Source: Norana najaformis
Taxonomy: Eukaryota > Annelida > Clitellata > Crassiclitellata > Hormogastridae
Direction: 5' to 3'
Assembly: GCA_964023275.1 (NCBI GenBank)
Contig: OZ029919.1
Span: forward strand, 3,803,367-3,867,366
DNA: 64,000 nt
The notes below the pieces were generated by a model. The model was not told the origin of the DNA, did not search any database, and was given only the letters and a program-made list of their open reading frames with translations. Below are positions 10,501-20,870 of this stretch, piece after piece. Every line of letters begins with the position of its first letter. Position 1 is the first letter of the stretch. The position numbers were made by a program, and so were the translations under genes.

Positions 10501-13500
10501 GTCTGGAATGTCGTCTTTATCGGTATCTTTGTGATCTGGGTCCAGGTAATCGGGAATACCGTCGCCGTCGTCATCCGTGTCCTTGGAGTCGGGTATCTTA
10601 TCGTTATCGTCGTCAGGGTCAAGGGCATCTGGGATTCCGTCGCTGTCGCTGTCCTTCTGGTCGACATCGAGAATGTCCGGAATTCCATCGCCATCGTCAT
10701 CGGCATCCAGGTAATCCGGAATTCCGTCGAGATCCGCGTCCTGCTTGCGGTCAAGAATGCCGTCGTTGTTGTCGTCAGGATCTGAAACCGAAATCAATCA
10801 TCGAGCTTCATTAGTTTTCATTTAAAATACAATACAATACAACACAATACAATAGAATACAATAGAATACAATAGAATACAATACAACACAATACAGTAG
10901 AATACAATACAATACTACACAATACAACACAGTACAACACAATACAACACAATACAACGCAATACAATACAACACAATACCATAGGATACTACACAATAC
11001 AACACAGTACAGCACAATACAACACAATACAACGCAATAAAATGCAATACAATGCAACAGAACACAATACAACACAATACGATACAACACAATACGATAC
11101 AACACAATACGATACAACACAATACAATACAACGCAATACAACACAATACAATACAACACAACACAATACAACGCAATTCAACACAACACAACTGAAATT
11201 TGAAAATGCCTCGTTACAGAATTCCGCAGAGCACATTGAAGCCGAGTAAAGGGAAACATTAAGAACCGTAGAGAACGCAATTGTAAATGTACACGGTTTT
11301 ATACAGCGACCGTATGGCCTCAACCCTGCTCATTTTTCAATGAATTTATCGGGTGACATCCTTCACCCCCGCTGCCCGTTTGAATGGGCGCCACACCATT
11401 TAAGTCCCCGTGCACGGACGCGCTAGCTCGAGATTCGAATATCTTAAATATAGCCACGATCGGTATGCGAACCGGCATCCTCGCAGGAAGAGGTAAGTTT
11501 TCAGCTTTGGGAGTTTCTGCCGCTCTATTCTGTCTATTCCTAATTAATCCAGTAATAATCTGTCTAATCCTAATTAATCCAGTAATAATCTGTCTAATCC
11601 TAATTAATCCAGTAATTGTCTTATCCTAATTAATCCAGTAATAATCTGTCTAATCCTAATTAATCCAGTAATAATCTGTCTAATCCTAATTAATCCAGTA
11701 ATAATCTGTCTAATCCTAATTAATCCAGTAATAATCTGTCTAATCCTAATTAATCCAGTAATAATCTGTCTAATCCTAATTAATCCAGTAATAATCTGTC
11801 TAATCCTAATTAATCCAGTATTAATCTGCCTAATCCTAATTAATCCAGTAATAATCTGTCCAATCATAATTAATCCAGTAATAATATGTTAAATTGTAAC
11901 GCTTTACGTAATTCCGGATTTCGTTTCTGTCACCGGTTTTATTATCTCGCATAGTAGCTGTTTGGAATCCTTAATTCTCTACCCGCTCCTTTCTCCCAAT
12001 TCATCTAATAAAATACAAATAAATAAATAAATAAGTGAGGAAGTAAGTCAGTGAGTATGAAAACGAAACTTAGTTCCTTTACCACCCGAATCCGACTTGC
12101 CTTTGTAATCTGGTTTTCCATCGTTGTCATCATCCGGATCCATGTAATCCGGAAGCCCATCCCTATCCGTGTCCACCGTGAAGTCCACCTGGCGCAGTCG
12201 AGCTTCGAAGAGATCGACGATGCCATCGCCATCATCATCCGGGTCATCCCGGTCACTGACTCCGTCATTGTCGTCGTCGTCATCCGCTGAATCCGGAAGT
12301 CCGTCGTCGTCTGCATCCGCCTGATCCGGATCCCATTTGTCCGGGATTCCATCTCCGTCGTCATCCAGATCGATCGAATCCGGAATTCCGTCGTTATCGT
12401 CATCCGGGTCGAAGTTATCCACGACTCCATCTCCGTCGGTGTCTCTTCAATCAGTAATAAATCCACTGATTTATTGATTGATTGATTGACCGGCTGACTG
12501 ACTGATTGATTGGTTGGTTGGTTGGACAGTCGATTGTTCTTTTATCGATTAGGCGGCCGCTCAGTTGATTAGTCTACCCAATGATTAGTCGACCCATTGA
12601 TTAGCCGACCCAACGATTAGCCAACAGTTGATCAGACGACCAAATGATTAGCTTTATTTGCCCTCCACTTGATTCAATCATTAACTGATGAGCCGACTAA
12701 TTTATAAGTCAATTAACTAATCCGTTACTAGTAGGGCAAATTGATTAGCCGACCAATAAAATAGCCAACCAATTGATTAACCAGTAGGTAATCCAACCAA
12801 TTAACTGACGAAATCGTTAATCTGCGAAAAATATATTAGCCGACCAATTACCGACATTATAATGGCCAATCCATTAACCGAATAATTAAAGAACTGACTG
12901 AATGAGTGGATCAGCTTCTCAAATGGCTTATTCCTGATGTATTGAGTTATGAATAAGCTTCTCTGAAGTATTGCTATATTAGATTGTTTTTCAGTTCCAG
13001 TCGACTATCAACTGGTGCCTTTCATCATTTTGATAACGGCGCTGTAGAAGTTCTTGGATAAACATAGCCTAGATCACAGCTTAAGATCAGTATTACATTC
13101 AAATGTTATTCAGTGTATGTTATAAATATGTTATGTTGCATCACGTGGTGATGTAAATATATTATGTCGCATCACATGGTGATGTAAATATGTTACGTTG
13201 CATCGCATGTTGATGTAAATGGCTACCTGTTGTCTGGATCGAGTATATCCGGAACTCCATCACCGTCGTCATCGTTGTCCTTGTTGTCTGGGATGCCATC
13301 GTTGTCGTCGTCATCATCGACGTAGTCGGGAATTCCGTCTTCATCAGAATCTTTGAAATCGAAATCTAGAAAGTCCTGAACGCCGTCGCCATCTTTGTCG
13401 GAATCCTGGTAGTCCGGAATGCCATCGTCATCGTCGTCGGCGTCAAGAAAATCCGGCATTCCGTCGTCATCCGAATCCTTTGTATCGGGATCGGCGTCAT

Positions 13501-16500
13501 CGGGAATACCGTCACCGTCGTCATCGTCATCCAGGTGGTCTGGAGTGCCGTCATTGTCATCGTCCTCGTCTAGTATATCGGGGATTCCGTCCTTATCTGT
13601 GTCGCGAAAATCCGGATCCTTGTCGTCCGGGATTCCGTCCCCATCGTCATCTGTATCTTTGGTGTCCGGAATTCCATCGTTGTCATCGTCGTTGTCCTCC
13701 TCGTCCGGGGTTCCATCTCCGTCTGAGTCTCGTCCTTCGAGGACGTCCGCGAGACCGTCAGCATCAGCATCGGCATCCAGGTAGTCGGTGATTCCATCGC
13801 GGTCCTTGTCCTGCCTGAGGTCCGGAATGCCGTCTCCGTTGTCGTCGAAGTCCTTGAAGTCCGGGATGTGATCGTTGTCGTCATCCGAGTCGAGGAAGTC
13901 TGGGATTCCGTCTCGGTCTGTGTCCACCAGGAGGTTTATTCCCTTCAGTGTCTTTTCGAGGGAATCCGGGATTCCATCTCCATCATCATCCAGGTCCTTG
14001 GAATCTGAAAACAATTCCTTTCATTCATTCATTCAATTTATATAGCGCCCCCTTAAGCTATCTACTCAAAGGCATTCCGATTTGAATAATGGATTATATC
14101 AAACTATATATGGCTTTTAGTCTTGTTATTGCAGTATTCATATTTGGACATATTGCAGAAATTTATTAAAATTCCAACAGTAGCATTATATTCATCGTTA
14201 GTATTTTTAAGCTTACTAAATTAGTCAAATTGTTAGCAAAGGACCAGAAAGCTATTTGGACGTCCAAGCATTTAAAATGATCCATAAACTTCTTAAGCAT
14301 TAGAAAGATTGTCCTTTACTTTGGGATGCTTTACTTGCTCCGCCCTGTCTGCTTGGGCTACAAGGTAAGAGCGACTCCGACATGATGACCTATAACCTTA
14401 CAGTTTATAAAACATTGAATTTTGCCCAACCGCAATACTTCAAATCAGACCTTATTCCCCAGGCTTACCATTATTCTGCAAGGTCATCTGATTGTCTTTC
14501 TGTGATCATACCTTGGACAAGAACCGTTCTGGGCAAAAAGAGCATTTTCGGTTGCTGGACCTAAATTCTGGAACTTTCTCCCTGTGTCTGTTCGTTCTGC
14601 TCAATCGCTTCTTCCATTTCGTTCTCAACTTAAAACTTACCTTTTTCAAATTGCTTATCCACCGTAGGCTGCCTCTCTGTCTTGTGGACTGACCTTCTGG
14701 ATATTGACCTGATTGTAGCTTGGCTTTGTTGCGCCATCGGTTGATGACTTGTGCATTAGACACCGGCGCATTAGAAGTTGCTAATTATTATTATGTGCAT
14801 GGTGTCATGTATCAGACGGTAGTTATACATGTTGTTACAGTGGCACGTGTTAAAGGAGTATTGTTTACGTCTTCTGAGTGGGACGTGCGCGGAGCGCCGA
14901 TACACTTGTCTGTTAGAAGGTGTGTTAGAAGAGTTAGAGGGAGTGCTAGAAGAGGTTATTAAAATGTTACAACTGCTCGTGATTGTTGAATATTAAAGTG
15001 TTAAATTATAGAGAACTCTTAGTCAGTTATGGTCAGAAAGAGGTGGGGCAAAGAGACAATGAAGACTTTTTATGACAGCGTGTTGAAAAATTGTTTGAGG
15101 TCAAATAAAAGTCGTTTGTCGAAGTGCGCATGCCTCAACCCCATAACATAAATAGGGATTCGTCCTCTTCAATCCCTCAACGGTTCAACCCCTCACAGCT
15201 CATGCTTATGATGGGAACTGCGCTATATGAACTGTTCTGTTCAACTCCTCCGACTGGAACTAGTAAAATGTGCATATAATATATGTATGCATATATATAC
15301 ATATACATATGTATATATATATATATATATATATAAACAAAACTCGTGTAAACCTCGAAGTGTAATGCATAATTATGCTCAGCTGCAGACGTTTTGACGA
15401 ATATATAAAAGATCAGGTGCAGAAGCACTAAATAACGTCGCTTTCATGTAGGATATATATATATATTGTGTTGTCGTCATGCAAAATGTTTCATACATAC
15501 ATACATATACATACATATACATACATACATATAAATGCATACATATATACTTACACACATACATATACATACATATACCTACACACATATATAATACATA
15601 CATATACATACATACATACATACATATTGTTTTTATAGATATAAATTACAGATATATGTGGATATAGATGAATTAGTCTTAAATAGCGATCGGCAAGGTA
15701 AGACGGCAAGGTACAGAGATCGTTCAAACGGAGCGACATGGGAACACGAGCATCAATCATCGCCTAGAAATATATCCTCCACATCAGCAGCCGTTGCAGC
15801 AACTTATTTATATAATAGACCAGCGGCTGGTTATCCTCCATATACACGTTGAACACCAAAGGCAAGCCCAAGCCACATCGGCGGACCTTCTAGTTGGACT
15901 CCCACTGGCCGAAAGATCTCGCCAAAAATCATCTCATCCTGAACTCATTTCCTGCGTAGGCTGTTTCTGTGTCTTTTTCGATTCCAATCTTGGCTTTCAA
16001 CGGGACTCACCCTGAAATTTGGCTTACACAACGATTTTGCTTAGCAGCGACCATCTACTGGTGCCTTGAGCATTCTTACAGTGGCGCTATTGAAGTTATC
16101 AGATTAGATTAGACTCGCTAGTCGTATATACAATCTGCAAGCAAGATCCATGGTGGACGAGCAACAAAGGGAAGTTTTAAAGTTTCGGGGAAGACTAGGC
16201 GCTTAAAGTTGTCGTTACAATTGTCAACATGTCAAAGAAAGCACACGTTAGGCCTATACAAGTTTTTAGGCCTACAAGTTGTTAGACCTACAACTTGAAA
16301 ATATTTTTATTACTAGTAGCCAAAAAAATTAAATTGCAATTTCATATTTCATGCACAAATTCAGGCAGTTCTGGACAGTTGTCGCTCTTGCCGCCTCATC
16401 CGATGAATATATACGGCGCTATATAATGTTGAGGTATATTGCAATACATTACATCATTGTCGTCGTTATCATCATTATTATCATCATCATAATCATCATC

Positions 16501-17218
16501 ATCGTCATTGTGATCAGCGCCGCCACCATCATTGTTAGGATGATCATCATCAACATCAGCATCAATATCATCTCCGTAGTCGTTATCATCGTCATCAATA
16601 TCATCCTCATCAGCATCATCAGCATCATTTCCATCATCGTCATCATCAACATCATCAAGAACATCATCAATAGAATCAACAACAACAATTCCAATCATCA
16701 TCGACATTGTCGTTATCACTATCAAGTAGACGAACAACGACGAATGACTGACTGACTGACTGACCGGGGATTTTGTCGTTGTCATCATCTGGATCCGTAT
16801 CATCCGGGATGCCATCTCCATCCGTGTCCTTCGGTTCCTTAGCGTCTGGAATCCCGTCTCCATCGTCGTCATCATCCAGATAATCCGGAATCCCATCGCT
16901 GTCTAAATCCTGATAGGCATCCAGAATCCCATCTCCGTTCCTATCCGGATCCCTGTTGTCCGGGATTCCGTCAGCATCGTCATCCCCATCCAGGTAGTCA
17001 GGAATCCTGTCCCCATCCGTGTCAACACGGCGATCGATCCCCCGGAAGGACCTCTCCAGGTGATCGGGAATTCCGTCCCCATCCGAGTCCCGGGCCGCGG
17101 TTCCTGCCGCTGCGAGGGCGAAAGACGGGAGCAGCAGACAGGACAGCGCAAACGCGATGATGATGCGGACGGGAGCACGAGATGCTGGCGACGGCGATGC
17201 AGATGATGCTGATGTCAT
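7337..17218 (-). CDS. Spliced gene: secreted calcium-binding acidic-repeat (TSP3-like) protein
   Basis: This gene model joins 17218-16765, 14004-13227, 12444-12083, 10781-8623 and, less surely, 7504-7337. Each junction has GT-AG ends and agreeing phases, giving 1,306 residues if the last exon is right. An N-terminal hydrophobic stretch (about residues 18-36, IIIAFALSCLLLPSFALA) is a signal peptide. The rest is about 85 copies of a 12-13 residue motif, D-x-D-x-D-G-I-P-D-x-x-D, the calcium-coordinating signature of thrombospondin type 3 repeats. Proteins made mostly of this motif are known as calcium-binding acidic-repeat proteins (for example in Euglena) and from bacterial surface proteins. 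No EGF, lectin-like C-terminal or membrane domain typical of thrombospondins is present. A secreted calcium buffer or matrix role is inferred. It has no recognisable neighbour with a related role. Confidence 0.8.
7745..8056 (+). mobile_element. LINE (CR1/L2-like) 3' end, family A
   Basis: The frame shows the conserved reverse-transcriptase tail (LRSATHDLLFVPRMRTVTAQ, then RSFACVSPTCWNRLSRDLRL), followed by a 3' UTR with 'ggcgcctgaagactgtactg' and 'aggcgctttatgaatct'. It sits in the last intron of the repeat-protein gene, in the opposite orientation. Confidence 0.7.
8623..10781 (-). CDS. Exon 4 of TSP3-repeat protein (large repeat exon)
   Basis: The acceptor is CGGTTTCAG (ending at 10782) and the donor GTAACT (from 8622). 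The exon holds 719 full codons with about 51 motifs of the D-N-D-G-I-P-D / D-G-D-G-I-P-D type, and nothing else. The two leading bases complete an Asp codon left by the exon ending at 12083. Motifs alternate in triplets, an order that shows in the DNA as a 126-base higher-order unit. Its last codons read DTNYRK, phase 0. Confidence 0.9.
8807..9815 (-). repeat. 126-base coding higher-order tandem repeat
   Basis: The landmark aaggcatccggaatgccatc recurs, with small changes, at 8933, 9059, 9311, 9437, 9563 and 9689, always at multiples of 126. Each unit encodes 42 residues, that is three TSP3-like motifs. Units between about 9300 and 9690 are nearly identical, and the flanking units are more diverged. 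Confidence 0.92.
10828..11200. repeat. Intronic minisatellite of AATAC/ACAAC units
   Basis: About 370 bases of 5-base units (aatac, aacac, aatag) lie in the intron between exons 4 and 3. Cys/Leu/Tyr-rich reading frames here are artefacts of the repeat. Confidence 0.9.
11275..11482 (-). mobile_element. SINE, family 2, third copy
   Basis: It shares with 4140-4402 the lines 'tatagcggccatatggcct' (here 'tacagcgaccgtatggcct'), 'ccatttaagtccccg' and 'agattcgaatatctt'. Its head is degraded. Confidence 0.55.
11515..11886. repeat. Intronic 30-base minisatellite, about 12 copies
   Basis: The unit ctaatcctaattaatccagt plus aataatctgt repeats head to tail with few changes. It lies in the same intron as the 5-base array and ends about 200 bases before exon 3. 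Confidence 0.95.
12083..12444 (-). CDS. Exon 3 of TSP3-repeat protein
   Basis: The acceptor is at 12445-12446 (ATTGAAG) and the donor GTAAAG from 12082. One leading base completes an Arg codon, giving the join D-P-D-N-R-D-T-D-G-D-G. It encodes 120 residues with about eight motifs and one spacer, LFEARLRQVDFTVDTDRDG, that matches spacers in exons 1 and 2. The end (YKGKSDSG) leaves a G for the Asp codon of exon 4. Confidence 0.85.
12460..13130. other. Intron 2: degenerate simple sequence plus LINE tail
   Basis: From 12460 to about 12900, imperfect units such as gattagccgaccaattgatt dominate. From 12985 to 13060 there is a LINE tail (family B), with 'caactggtgcctttcatcat' and 'aacggcgctgtagaagtt'. 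No exon was found. Confidence 0.6.
13130..13222. repeat. 31-base tandem repeat, three copies, beside the exon 2 donor
   Basis: Copies starting near 13135, 13166 and 13197 contain gcatcacgtggtgatgtaaa and variants. Each has inverted CATCAC / GTGATG arms. It ends a few bases from the exon 2 splice donor at 13226. Confidence 0.8.
13227..14004 (-). CDS. Exon 2 of TSP3-repeat protein
   Basis: A strong acceptor (GTTTTCAG, ending at 14005) and donor GTAGCC (from 13226) bound it. The two leading bases complete an Asp codon with the G left by exon 1. About 258 residues hold some 18 motifs. Near the start is a non-motif spacer, LEKTLKGINLLVDTDRDG, followed by a motif. Motifs are less uniform than in exon 4. 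Confidence 0.88.
14385..14800 (+). mobile_element. LINE (CR1/L2-like) C-terminal end and 3' UTR
   Basis: The plus strand has the typical reverse-transcriptase tail in broken frames: a W-N/'TWTRTVLG' region, then 'tctggaactttctccctgtg', 'cgttctgctcaatcgcttct' and 'tctcaacttaaaacttacct', as in 'S-V-R-S-A-Q-S-L-L-P-F-R-S-Q-L-K-T-Y-L'. It ends with 'caccggcgcattagaagttg' and an ATT tail. Confidence 0.6.
15285..15640. repeat. AT and ACAT microsatellite tract
   Basis: An (AT)n stretch near 15310-15335 and a longer imperfect (ACAT)n tract from about 15490 to 15630. Tyr/Ile-rich and Thr/His-rich frames here are not genes. Confidence 0.9.
15880..16125 (+). mobile_element. LINE 3' end, family B
   Basis: The end reads gcgaccatctactggtgcct, then 'gcgctattgaagtt' and a GATTAGATTAG tail. 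The same ending occurs at 12985-13060, 24160-24240 and 28740-28795, and in reverse at 41555-41730 and 62295-62460. Confidence 0.6.
16440..16740 (-). repeat. Degenerate GAT/ATC trinucleotide tract in intron 1
   Basis: About 300 bases of imperfect ATC (GAT on the gene strand). In the gene's direction one frame is Asp-rich but lacks the G-I-P-D core, so it is not counted as an exon. It begins only about 25 bases after the exon 1 donor at 16764. Confidence 0.85.
16765..17218 (-). CDS. Exon 1 of TSP3-repeat protein, with signal peptide
   Basis: The ATG at 17218 opens a 151-codon exon ending at a donor GTCAGT (from 16764). The leader is Ser/Ala-rich, then hydrophobic (RIIIAFALSCLLLPSFALA), and is followed at once by the first motif, DSDGDGIPDHLE. 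About eight motifs follow, interrupted by the spacer LERSFRGIDRRVDTDGD. The exon leaves a G that combines with AT of exon 2 as Asp. Confidence 0.88.
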
Positions 17219-17460
17219 GGTGTTTCGAGCTCTGAAGCAGAGCTGAGAATGAGCCTCCTCTCGTGGTCCACAGCTCTTCTTGCTCTTCGACAGTCTTCGC
17301 AGATGTTAAAACACAAATGTCCTTGCTAGTCAGTCACTGATTCTGCCTCAGCAACTGACGGCTGTCCCTCGCTCCCTCCCCACTGCGCCAACCCATCCAT
17401 CCTCCATCCCATCCGCTTCCGCCGCACCACCTTGGTATTAATACCACAGACAGGATCCGC
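17219..17460 (-). promoter_or_regulatory. Likely 5' UTR and promoter of TSP3-repeat gene
   Basis: This GC-richer stretch just upstream of the ATG ends at a palindromic GGTATTAATACC near 17432-17443, on the minus strand the closest thing to an AT-rich core element. The start site is not identifiable from sequence alone. Confidence 0.3.
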
Positions 17461-18469
17461 TTACAGGTGCAAATTTAGGCCGAGGCCTACAGGTATAGTC
17501 TGCTGTATGACTGTAGGCCTCGCTTATAGACCACCTTAGGCCGAATCTAATTGATGCTTTATGCCAGTAGTCCAATGCTGTTATCCTAAATGTTTTATAG
17601 AGCCATACGACTAAAATTACCTAAGCTAATCGAACACGAAGGCCTCATATTACACGGCGAATGGTTTAGAACGACTTGATAAGTGAAATTATTTAGGTAG
17701 CTCATTTATAGCACGTTGGCCTTTGTAAAAGTAACCGTAGGTATTAATGCTGTAGGCTTATTGTAACTCTGTACCTCCTCATGTTCACGATTCACTTACA
17801 GAGGCTATCTTTCGATCTAAACTCTTATGCCATCGACTTATCATCCATGGTTACACCATGTACATATGTTACAGGCTGATTCTGTCTCTTCGATCAGCAT
17901 CGTTTGGAAGGTATGTTGCTTCTGGCGCATGTATACACTTTTGGCTAGCGCTCATGCTGCCCCCCCCCCCCCATCTGAGGGAACTCCCTACTTCATTATG
18001 TGCACAACTCTCTTACAAAAGCTATCTTCGATCAGTATAAAATGACTAGTACTTCGAAAAGACAAAAGGTAAGTGCAAAAAATGCAAAATATTAGACAGT
18101 ACTTAAGAACTATTACAGGTTTAAGAAATCGTACTAAAATCGGTCTAACTTTAATGCATACAAACAAAATAAAAATAAGTACTTTTGAGAGACATATATA
18201 TTTGGTACAGCGGTATTTCTTTCATGTAGGAAACAATATCGTGCGAATCTAAAAGATATCACAGAGCGATTGGTAAGAATAAAATCTTTGACTTTTGGGT
18301 GCAAATCTACGCTCAAACTAATCGGCTACCGTGTCCCACGTGAAGTTGGCCCCTGTATCTCTCTAATCTAGACAGGTACGACTTAAGCTAAGCTTAAATT
18401 GCCTGTGGGTAAAATTAATTAGAGGTATACGATTGACGCTACAGGTATTCAACCGTGTAAATATAATTT

Positions 18470-18505
<36 letters not shown>

Positions 18506-18601
18506 TTACACGTGAACCTTTATATAGATTACACGTGAACCTTTGTACACTACAGAGGACAGAGCTTGTAAATTCATGTGTTCAGGAACGAGTGGCTAAT
18601 A

Positions 18602-18750
18602 GGTGTGTGTGTGCATGCGTGTGTATGCGTGTGTGCGTGCGTGTGCGTGAATGTGTGCGTGTGTGCGCGTGCGTGTGCGTTTGAGTGAGTGTGTGTGTGC
18701 GTGCTCGTGTGCGTGTGTGTAGGTGTGTGCGTGTGCGTGTGTGCGTGTGA
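18602..18750. repeat. (GT)n/(GC)n microsatellite
   Basis: About 150 bases of alternating G and T/C, a pattern able to adopt left-handed helix form. Confidence 0.9.
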
Positions 18751-18835
18751 AATGCATTCGCGATGAAATAAATTCGTGAAATTCGTTCTTCCGGAAACGT
18801 CAGTTACAACCGCAAAATGTTCTCAGCGACTGTTA

Positions 18836-18910
18836 ATTGAGTTGGCCGAGCGGTTAATCGACTGACATTTAACCTTTGCCACGTGGGTTCGACGCCGACA
18901 TTGATCGCAT
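18836..18910 (+). mobile_element. tRNA-like SINE head
   Basis: It has an A-box (gttggccgagcggttaa) and a B-box (gtgggttcgacgcc) about 35 bases apart. There is no intact acceptor stem and no long variable arm as expected of tRNA-Leu or tRNA-Ser, so it is a tRNA-derived retroposon fragment. Confidence 0.5.
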
Positions 18911-19139
18911 TCTCGAACGGCGGCCTTCTGCTTAGACGCAAATGCCTCCTTAATTCTAATGCACATTTTATTAATCTAATCATCGGGGAAGTTGACGTCA
19001 ATCATCGAGAGACAGGCATACTTGGAGATATAAAGACAGCTACACTGGGATGCACAAGGGATCGCAGCTAGACTGAGACAGCAACAGATAGACACACAAA
19101 AAGAGACGCAGGGATAGTTTTAGACACATATAAACAGAC

Positions 19140-19575
19140 AGTCTTCTCTCCGTCTAGTCTTCCTTCTTTCCATTTGTCTACCCGTTCTTTTGCCAGTTCG
19201 TTCGCTGTCTGTCCGCCTGTTGGCTCTTTTCTTTGTCCACCCTACTGTCCATCCGTCCTTTCTTCAATCAACGTGGCCGTCCTTCCTGCCGTCCTTCCAT
19301 CCGTCATACCTTCATCTGTACTTCCTTTCGTCTGTCCATTCGTACATCCATCCGTCCTTTCTTCCATCCGTCCATCTGTTCTTCCTGCCATTCCTGCATC
19401 TATCAGTTTTTCCATCCATCAATCCCTCCTTCCATCCGTCCATCTGCTCTTACTTCCATCCGTCCATCTGTTCTTACTTCCATCCGTCCTTCCTTCCTTC
19501 CTTCCTTCCTTCCTTCCATCCGTTCATCCATCCTTCCTTCCATCCCGCCATCCATCCCTCCATCATCCATGAGCC
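19140..19575. repeat. Cryptic simple sequence, (CCNTCCGT)-like
   Basis: Pyrimidine-rich units such as ttccatccgtccatctgttc fill over 400 bases, ending in (CCTT)n. All three plus-strand frames stay open only because of this composition. Confidence 0.9.
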
Positions 19576-20400
19576 GGGGTAATAAATGCCAGAAGCAGCG
19601 ACAGATGCGCCAGGGGTAAGCCAGCCTTTCATGTCAGCCCGAAGGGGTTGCGACGTCTTACCCAACGAGTGCTGGCCGATTCCCACCAAACGCCCCTCGC
19701 CAAAATGACATCTTACGCAACCCCATCTCCCTCTCACCTCCCCCATCCGCCGCGTGACACAATAACCCCACCCCGTCTCCCATCCAATCCTCCCAACCAT
19801 TTAGGACCACCAGGGGTTACCCCTGCAATAACGACTGTTCCTCTTCCGCTATAGGTGCCCAGGCACAGCCGCCCCATATAAGGGAAAGGGTTACCTGGAC
19901 TGGGAACAAAAGCGTCGATGGGGTAAAAACTGTGACAGTTGAATAGAACTGTGTTCTTTTTCAGCTGGGGTTAGGGCAATAAGCCGAAATCCCGCGAATC
20001 GAGTGACCGAAGGATAAGCCGATCCAAAAATCCCGTTCGTGTATTTAGCCTTCGGTAAAACCAGGAAAACGAGGACCTATTCCACGGTCCTGATCCAGAC
20101 ACACTGTCTAGTGAGTGGGCCGACGCTGATCTGAAAATGGGGAGGATGGGAAGGGAAGGTTCTGATCCATCCAATCCGCTGCCTTCCCATTTCTCTCAGC
20201 TTAATTGAACACAATCCACCCTAACAACTCCTTTCTCCATTCTCTATCTGTAGTCTTCTGGCAACCGGACTTGGTTCTCGACATGGCATCGTTGGACAAC
20301 CCCACTGACTTGACGCAGCACTCGTGAATAATATGGAAGGAACTCGCTGATAACGATGTTCTCTATCCTTTGTCATTATTACATTACAGTACACGTCTCA
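19576..20400. other. Gene-free DNA
   Basis: Low-repeat sequence with no supported exon. Short open frames on either strand show no recognisable domain. Confidence 0.45.
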
Positions 20401-20870
20401 TCAGAAGGCTGCTACTGAAACAGACGCAAATATGCAACCACAGATTGAGATATAAAAAGACATTGAAGAGAAAGACAGGCAGACAGACATACAGACAGAC
20501 ATCCCAACAGACAATGACGACACACTGACACACAGACACACACACACAGACAATGACGACATAGACAGGCAGACACACAGACAGACAATGACGACATAGA
20601 CAGGCAGACACACAGACAGACAATGACGACATAGACAGGCAGATACACAGACAGACAATGACGACACAGACAGGCAGACGCACAGACAGACAATGACGAC
20701 ATAGACAGGCAGACACACAGACAGACAATGACGACATAGACAGGCAGACACACAGACAGACAATGACGACACAGACATACACACAGACAGATAGACAGAC
20801 ACAGAGCTAGTGAAGAGACACATAGACAGACAAACACACACATAGACAGACAGATAGCCAGACAGAAAGG
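20400..20870. repeat. Minisatellite with 35-base unit, then GACA repeats
   Basis: From about 20510 to 20790 the unit 'gacaatgacgacatagacag' plus 'gcagacacacagaca' recurs about every 35 bases, roughly seven times, inside a wider (CAGA) tract. The Cys/Leu/Ser-rich minus-strand frames are artefacts. Confidence 0.9.

Larger units (their letters stand above)
14005..16764. other. Intron 1 of the TSP3-repeat gene
   Basis: The intron holds a LINE 3' end (14385-14800), AT/ACAT microsatellite DNA (15285-15640), a LINE tail (15880-16125) and a degenerate GAT tract (16440-16740). I see no further exon. Confidence 0.6.
17461..19140. other. Gene-free DNA
   Basis: I find no exon. It contains a run of ten or more C near 17960, an (AT)n tract at about 18472-18503, a long (GT/GC)n tract at about 18602-18750 and a tRNA-like SINE head at 18836-18910. 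Confidence 0.55.

Noticed and set aside
8634-10785. Plus-strand and other-frame open frames over the repeat exon
   Set aside because: They are shadows of the D-rich minus-strand exon; splice sites, signal peptide and motif all support the minus strand only.
10811-11323. Long Cys/Leu/Val/Tyr-rich minus-strand frames
   Set aside because: They are translations of the AATAC/ACAAC array and have no independent support.
11515-11886. Regular 30-base repeats as a CRISPR-like array
   Set aside because: Units are head to tail without distinct spacers, within an intron of an animal gene; it is a minisatellite.
16396-16740. Asp-rich minus-strand frame as an additional repeat exon
   Set aside because: It lacks the G-I-P-D core, is a degenerate GAT microsatellite, and exon 1 already joins exon 2 in phase.
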